Position numbers and translations under genes: made by a program. From positions 1-50,458 of IMG/VR virus record IMGVR_UViG_3300027985_001270: DNA of 50,458 bases; one strand, given 5' to 3'. Under the pieces are notes generated by a model. The model saw nothing but the letters and a program-made list of their open reading frames with translations. It ran no database searches and was not told the DNA's origin. Every line of letters begins with the position of its first letter. Within the stretch, counting starts at the first letter, position 1. Below are positions 47,381-50,458 of the stretch, in pieces. The DNA is from a virus.

Positions 47381-47607
47381 TTAGACCTCCTTCCACGCCC
47401 TGATTTGTTATTAACAATATCTTTAACTTTATCTTCTAAACTTCTATCACCTTCTAAATAAGCCCTAACTACTGGATGTTCCTCTCTAATCTTCTTAATA
47501 AGTTCCTCAATCCGTTTTAAGCTTCTTCTACATAAATAATCCTGCCAAGAGTACCATAACGTAGAAAATAAATATATTACAGTTAGTATGATTAGGCAGT
47601 TTAACAT
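47377..47607 (-). CDS. N-anchored membrane protein, 76 aa
   Basis: Membrane segment at residues 2-21 (LNCLIILTVIYLFSTLWYSW), then a basic coiled-coil-like tail (SLKRIEELIKKIREEH) ending in GRGRRSK. GGAGG site in the gap after the exonuclease gene. Function unknown; a membrane-tethered replication or recombination helper is conceivable from its neighbours. Confidence 0.6.
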   Translation of the reverse strand: MLNCLIILTVIYLFSTLWYSWQDYLCRRSLKRIEELIKKIREEHPVVRAYLEGDRSLEDKVKDIVNNKSGRGRRSK

Positions 47608-48417
47608 TTAAACCTCCAAAATTTCATAATCATCATAACTAATACTATCACACTTTTCTTCTTTTGTCCATATATTTGTCTCTTTGCATTTTTTATAAAT
47701 TCGCAACGCTTCCAATACCTCTCTATCTCCTTCAAGCCTACTATGTTCACTTAGTTTAAAAATCTCACACGCTGCATCATTCTTACCTACTACTAAGAAG
47801 TAAAAATCTAGCTTCTTACCTAATTCAGCTTCAAACGCTTTAAGATATAAAGCAGCACTTAACTTATATTTAAACTGATCAACAGTAACCTTAAAGGATT
47901 CCGCATCTGCTGGAAACGAAGTAGTTTTTACATCAAGTATATAACCATCATCTATATTTAGTGCATCCGCTCTAACTTTTATACCCACTCCATCAATCTT
48001 AGTAAATAAACTAACTTCAGGCTGTATTCCCTTAATCATATTTACAGCCGTTTCATTTTTTAAATAATTCTGAAATAACTTATCAGTCTTCACTTTCTGT
48101 GGCTTAGATAATATCGTTCTCTTATCATCTCCCAAATCATCCTTGAATTTTTTCCACTCTGCTCCAGCCTTACGCCATCCATCAAAAAATACATACTCTT
48201 TTTCAATCGTATCCGGTTCTAAAATTAAAGAATGTAAATAAGAACCCTCTGCAAAATGAGGCTTATCCACTTCAGGCTCTTTAATGCCTAATATCTTCTC
48301 TTTATAAAACTTCTCTGGATTCTTCAATAAGTCCTTCAAGTTTGAAGAGCTTAGATGTTCCTTTTCACTATGATAATCATTATTACTTAAATCTTTTACT
48401 AAGCCCTTCAAATTCAT
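47608..48417 (-). CDS. RecE-like PD-(D/E)XK exonuclease
   Basis: A 269-aa protein. N-terminal NNDYHSEKEHLSSSNLKDLL then NPEKFYKE and HFAEGSYLHSLILEP, followed by the nuclease core GIKVRADALNIDDGYILDVK with TTSFP (D...D-x-K) and QFKYKLSAALYLKAFEAELG. This is the pattern of RecE / exodeoxyribonuclease VIII and related phage nucleases (PDDEXK_1 / DUF3799) that resect double-stranded DNA for recombination or degrade host DNA. No clear recombinase partner gene (RecT, Beta) is visible in the window; the SSB could serve. Confidence 0.8.
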   Translation of the reverse strand: MNLKGLVKDLSNNDYHSEKEHLSSSNLKDLLKNPEKFYKEKILGIKEPEVDKPHFAEGSYLHSLILEPDTIEKEYVFFDGWRKAGAEWKKFKDDLGDDKRTILSKPQKVKTDKLFQNYLKNETAVNMIKGIQPEVSLFTKIDGVGIKVRADALNIDDGYILDVKTTSFPADAESFKVTVDQFKYKLSAALYLKAFEAELGKKLDFYFLVVGKNDAACEIFKLSEHSRLEGDREVLEALRIYKKCKETNIWTKEEKCDSISYDDYEILEV

Positions 48418-48428
48418 CTCAACCTCTC

Positions 48429-48731
48429 TTATTGTAAAGTAATTTTCTTTTTAGATTTGGAACCAGAACTTAAATCATCTTCTTCAAAGTTTAAACTATC
48501 AATAAAATCATCAACATTACCCTCCCTCATCTCCTCTTCTCGTTCCATCATCGTCTCTTCTAGCATCTCCTGTTCCTGTCTAAACATTTCCAACTCTTCT
48601 GCAGAGTTAAGAACACTTATAGCCAAGAACTTACCCGGAAAAACCTCATCATTCATTAAGGATAATGCAGCAGATCTATTGACCAATTTCACAGCTAATT
48701 TAATGAACAGTTTTGCTAATCTCTCTTTCAT
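48429..48731 (-). CDS. Hypothetical protein, 100 aa
   Basis: Strong AAGGGG site, ATG overlapping the preceding stop. Helical start with KLFIKLAVKLVNRSAALSLM, an acidic coiled-coil centre rich in Glu and Met (MLEETMMEREEEMREG), and a Lys-rich end. Function unknown; adjacent to the exonuclease. Confidence 0.55.
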   Translation of the reverse strand: MKERLAKLFIKLAVKLVNRSAALSLMNDEVFPGKFLAISVLNSAEELEMFRQEQEMLEETMMEREEEMREGNVDDFIDSLNFEEDDLSSGSKSKKKITLQ

Positions 48732-48976
48732 CTTCTACCCCTTCTCATTTTACGTATTATCTTATCTAACTTCTCATTCTTGCACTTATTAAAATCAAAC
48801 CCTTCTTCAAGCTTAACACCATTATGAATATCAATATCGGTAGGCAGATCTAGAATCTTAAACATAGCCTTATCGATATTTCTATCAATAAACTCCAAAA
48901 CCTTAGCTACAAACTTCTGCATTGCAACTGCCTCTCTTTTTAAATCACGCTCTCTAGTTAAAGTATAGTCAATCAT
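48728..48976 (-). CDS. Hypothetical helical protein, 82 aa
   Basis: MIDYTLTRERDLKREAVAMQ, helical, then ILDLPTDIDIHNGVKLEEGF and a very basic end (KLDKIIRKMRRGRR). GGGG site at the end of the preceding tiny gene. Possible nucleic-acid binder. No family recognised. Confidence 0.55.
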   Translation of the reverse strand: MIDYTLTRERDLKREAVAMQKFVAKVLEFIDRNIDKAMFKILDLPTDIDIHNGVKLEEGFDFNKCKNEKLDKIIRKMRRGRR

Positions 48977-49059
48977 ACCATCCCCTTTTTTAAGTTTTTA
49001 AAGTGAAAATAAAAAGCAGCATGTGAAAGAATGATATAAGCACTAAGTAAAGCAATCAT
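48973..49059 (-). CDS. Tiny membrane protein, 28 aa
   Basis: MIALLSAYIILSHAAFYFHF then KNLKKGMV: one span with a basic end. GGGGAGGG site; ATGA overlaps on both sides. Member of a chain of coupled miniproteins. Function unknown. Confidence 0.5.
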   Translation of the reverse strand: MIALLSAYIILSHAAFYFHFKNLKKGMV

Positions 49060-49169
49060 AAAACCCTCCCCATAATTAAATAAATTTCTAAAAATATCCT
49101 AATCAAACAGTAACCCAAAACACAAACCCCAACAAAATAACACCACCAAGTAAATGTATCTTTATTCAT
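49056..49169 (-). CDS. Tiny membrane protein, 37 aa
   Basis: MNKDTFTWWCYFVGVCVLGY then CLIRIFLEIYLIMGRVL: hydrophobic with three cysteines. Starts inside the last codons of the preceding 60-aa gene. Its last codons encode the ribosome site of the next gene. Function unknown. Confidence 0.45.
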   Translation of the reverse strand: MNKDTFTWWCYFVGVCVLGYCLIRIFLEIYLIMGRVL

Positions 49170-49344
49170 CTTTTGCCTCGAATACAGTAAAAATATAAAT
49201 CAATACTCCAAATTTATTATCAAACTCAGTATGCAACTTCACATCTAATATATTACCCTTAATCTTCTTAAACTCTTCTACAATCATTTCCAACTTAGGA
49301 ACCTGTATCACATGCATTCTAACTTCTACACCATTATAAAGCAT
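49162..49344 (-). CDS. Hypothetical protein, 60 aa
   Basis: AAGGAGG site. Beta-alpha-beta pattern (VEVRMHVIQVPKLEMIVEEF, NILDVKLHTEF, FGVLIYIFTVFEAKDE). 1 base after the zinc-ribbon gene. Function unknown. Confidence 0.55.
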   Translation of the reverse strand: MLYNGVEVRMHVIQVPKLEMIVEEFKKIKGNILDVKLHTEFDNKFGVLIYIFTVFEAKDE

Positions 49345-49345
49345 T

Positions 49346-49513
49346 TTAATCCTCCTTATCTATCTTCCAATGTTCTGGCTCCTTTACAACCTCTTCTCCT
49401 GTCTCTCCAGTGTAACACTTCTCGCAAAGAAAGTCAACTATTTTATTATTACTTATTAAAATTTCTACTTTCTTATTGCACCTAGGGCAAACTTGTTTAT
49501 TAGTCCTTACCAT
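49346..49513 (-). CDS. Small zinc-ribbon protein, 55 aa
   Basis: Start at 49513 (MVRTNKQVCPRCNKKVEILI) chosen because GGGAG lies 6 bases upstream; the longer frame has no such site. Two CxxC pairs, CPRC and CEKC, 22 residues apart. Acidic tail. Likely a DNA-replication or transcription accessory given its neighbours. Confidence 0.6.
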   Translation of the reverse strand: MVRTNKQVCPRCNKKVEILISNNKIVDFLCEKCYTGETGEEVVKEPEHWKIDKED

Positions 49514-49691
49514 TTTTAGCTCCCAATAATAATTTTTTAACTCTAATATATTCATCATGATCAATCTCATATACCGTATCAGAATAAATCATTTTAACTC
49601 TACACCCCCTAGTATCATTAACTAAAACAACCTGTCTAGAATCAATTATCCTTTCTACAGTCCCCTCATTACTCTTAAATGAAAACATCAT
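49500..49691 (-). CDS. Hypothetical protein, 63 aa
   Basis: AAGGAGG site before a double ATG. Beta-rich (EGTVERIIDSRQVVLVND, GCRVKMIYSDTVYEIDHDEY), which recalls small OB- or SH3-like folds. Overlaps the zinc-ribbon gene by 14 bases and follows the helicase gene by 13 bases. Function unknown. Confidence 0.55.
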   Translation of the reverse strand: MMFSFKSNEGTVERIIDSRQVVLVNDTRGCRVKMIYSDTVYEIDHDEYIRVKKLLLGAKNGKD

Positions 49692-49704
49692 ATTTAAACC
49701 TCCT

Positions 49705-50458
49705 TTATTTTTTATCTTTATTTATTATAGAACCGCCAACATATCTAAGCTTGCCTTCTTCAATCAATTCAAAACCTCTTAAATCATTTATATTACACTT
49801 ACGTACTCTATCATCAAACTCTACCTGACTTTCATCTTCCTTAGCAAATAATATATGTGTAATAGGTCCAATTTTCTTTTTAGCCACTCTTGATGGATAT
49901 GCAGAAATCAACTTCTCTAACGCTGTCTTTCCTACAGTAATTCGCTCCACTTTTTGGATCTCCCCTTTTAATGCACTAACTCTAACTGCACAATTATAAT
50001 GCTTACAAGCAAAGTCTTCCAAAACAAAAGAGTACCATTCAGGGTCACTATTCTTAATGACTTCATAATAGTGATCTGATTTAAAATTAGAAACATAATC
50101 ATAACCGCTCAAATCTCTATTGTAAAAATAAGATGCTAATTGAGCAATTAAATCCTCACTCTCCCACAACCAATTAATACTTATTTCATTAGGCATAAAT
50201 TTTTTAAATCTAGCCACATTTAACTTCTCTTCAGTAACAACTGGTATAGAAAACTGCCTATCATCTACCGCCTTCACTCCCTTTAAAGAATCTAATCTAT
50301 TATTAGTTAAATAAATATTACCAAAGAAAGTCTTAGTTTCTGCATCAACTCCTTTACCTTCAATATTAATCCTATTATTTGTATAAGCTTTAATAGACTC
50401 TAAATGATTATCATTATCAATAGAAACCTCATCCATATGAATAAAAGTCTTTCCATAA
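49705..50458 (-). CDS. Helicase/primase, C-terminal part (cut by the window edge)
   Basis: The reading frame is open to the right edge, past the first internal ATG at 50436. TFIHMDEVSID looks like Walker B, and FGNIYLTNNRLDSLKGVKAV with DDRQFSIPVVT matches the sensor-1 Asn and arginine-finger-like DDR region of superfamily-3 (D5-like) phage helicases. After this, helical parts and a C-terminal winged-helix-like end (KLRYVGGSIINKDKK). The start, Walker A and any primase domain lie outside the window. Confidence 0.7.
   Translation of the reverse strand, partial: YGKTFIHMDEVSIDNDNHLESIKAYTNNRINIEGKGVDAETKTFFGNIYLTNNRLDSLKGVKAVDDRQFSIPVVTEEKLNVARFKKFMPNEISINWLWESEDLIAQLASYFYNRDLSGYDYVSNFKSDHYYEVIKNSDPEWYSFVLEDFACKHYNCAVRVSALKGEIQKVERITVGKTALEKLISAYPSRVAKKKIGPITHILFAKEDESQVEFDDRVRKCNINDLRGFELIEEGKLRYVGGSIINKDKK

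Noticed and set aside
50420-50458. YGKTF before the helicase Walker B looks like a Walker A
   Set aside because: It is only a few residues before the DE of Walker B, too close to be a P-loop, and lacks the glycine-rich loop.
1-50458. tRNA or other structural RNA genes
   Set aside because: No cloverleaf-like stretch with TTCRANNC and matching acceptor arms was noticed by eye; a dedicated search was not possible.

Overview
The window is a large piece of the genome of an AT-rich, short-tailed (podovirus-type) bacteriophage. The evidence is a full head-packaging and virion set: large terminase, portal, scaffold, HK97-like capsid protein, head-tail adaptor, a nozzle/stabilisation protein, three ejection-type internal proteins and several fibre proteins. 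A family-A DNA polymerase and small replication genes accompany it. A Gram-negative host is inferred from a lipobox on a phage protease, a lytic transglycosylase, an SbmA/BacA-type inner-membrane protein and promoters of the TTGACA-N17-TATAAT class. The host species cannot be read from the sequence. No integrase, repressor, tRNA or RNA polymerase gene was seen. The right edge cuts through a helicase gene, so the genome continues beyond the window.

Layout. (1) Positions 1-7186, minus strand: a cassette of small genes with an M15 peptidase, an HAD nucleotidase, an HEFSH metallopeptidase, a lytic transglycosylase and many tiny single-membrane-span proteins. It is served by repeated host-type promoters sharing the core GTTCTTGAC. 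(2) Positions 7268-39480, plus strand: the structural module. It starts at a near-perfect sigma70 promoter and is punctuated by nine copies of a 21-23 base intergenic motif, consensus AATAACAAAWTTACATA followed by an AT-rich tail, which may be a late promoter or processing element. Two homing endonuclease genes sit inside it, each with its own promoter. The module ends with a RusA-type resolvase. (3) Positions 39455-50458, minus strand: an endonuclease VII-like gene, a putative PD-(D/E)XK nuclease, an SbmA/BacA-like transporter, a GIY-YIG endonuclease, a 3-TM holin, a PQ-loop membrane protein, DNA polymerase A, an OB-fold single-strand DNA-binding protein, a MazZ-like diphosphohydrolase, a RecE-like exonuclease and the end of a helicase/primase.

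How the parts work together: the right arm copies DNA and supplies nucleotides, the middle arm packages it and builds virions, and the left arm plus the holin region supply lysis and host-membrane functions. Lysis genes are split: the M15 endolysin lies near 1 kb, the holin near 43 kb. The most unusual points are a beta-rich domain present once in a head-proximal protein and three times in the nozzle protein, the intergenic motif family, the SbmA/BacA-like and PQ-loop genes beside the holin, a ClpP-like protease with a lipoprotein signal, a structured leader in front of the single-strand binding protein gene, and more than a dozen tiny membrane proteins.
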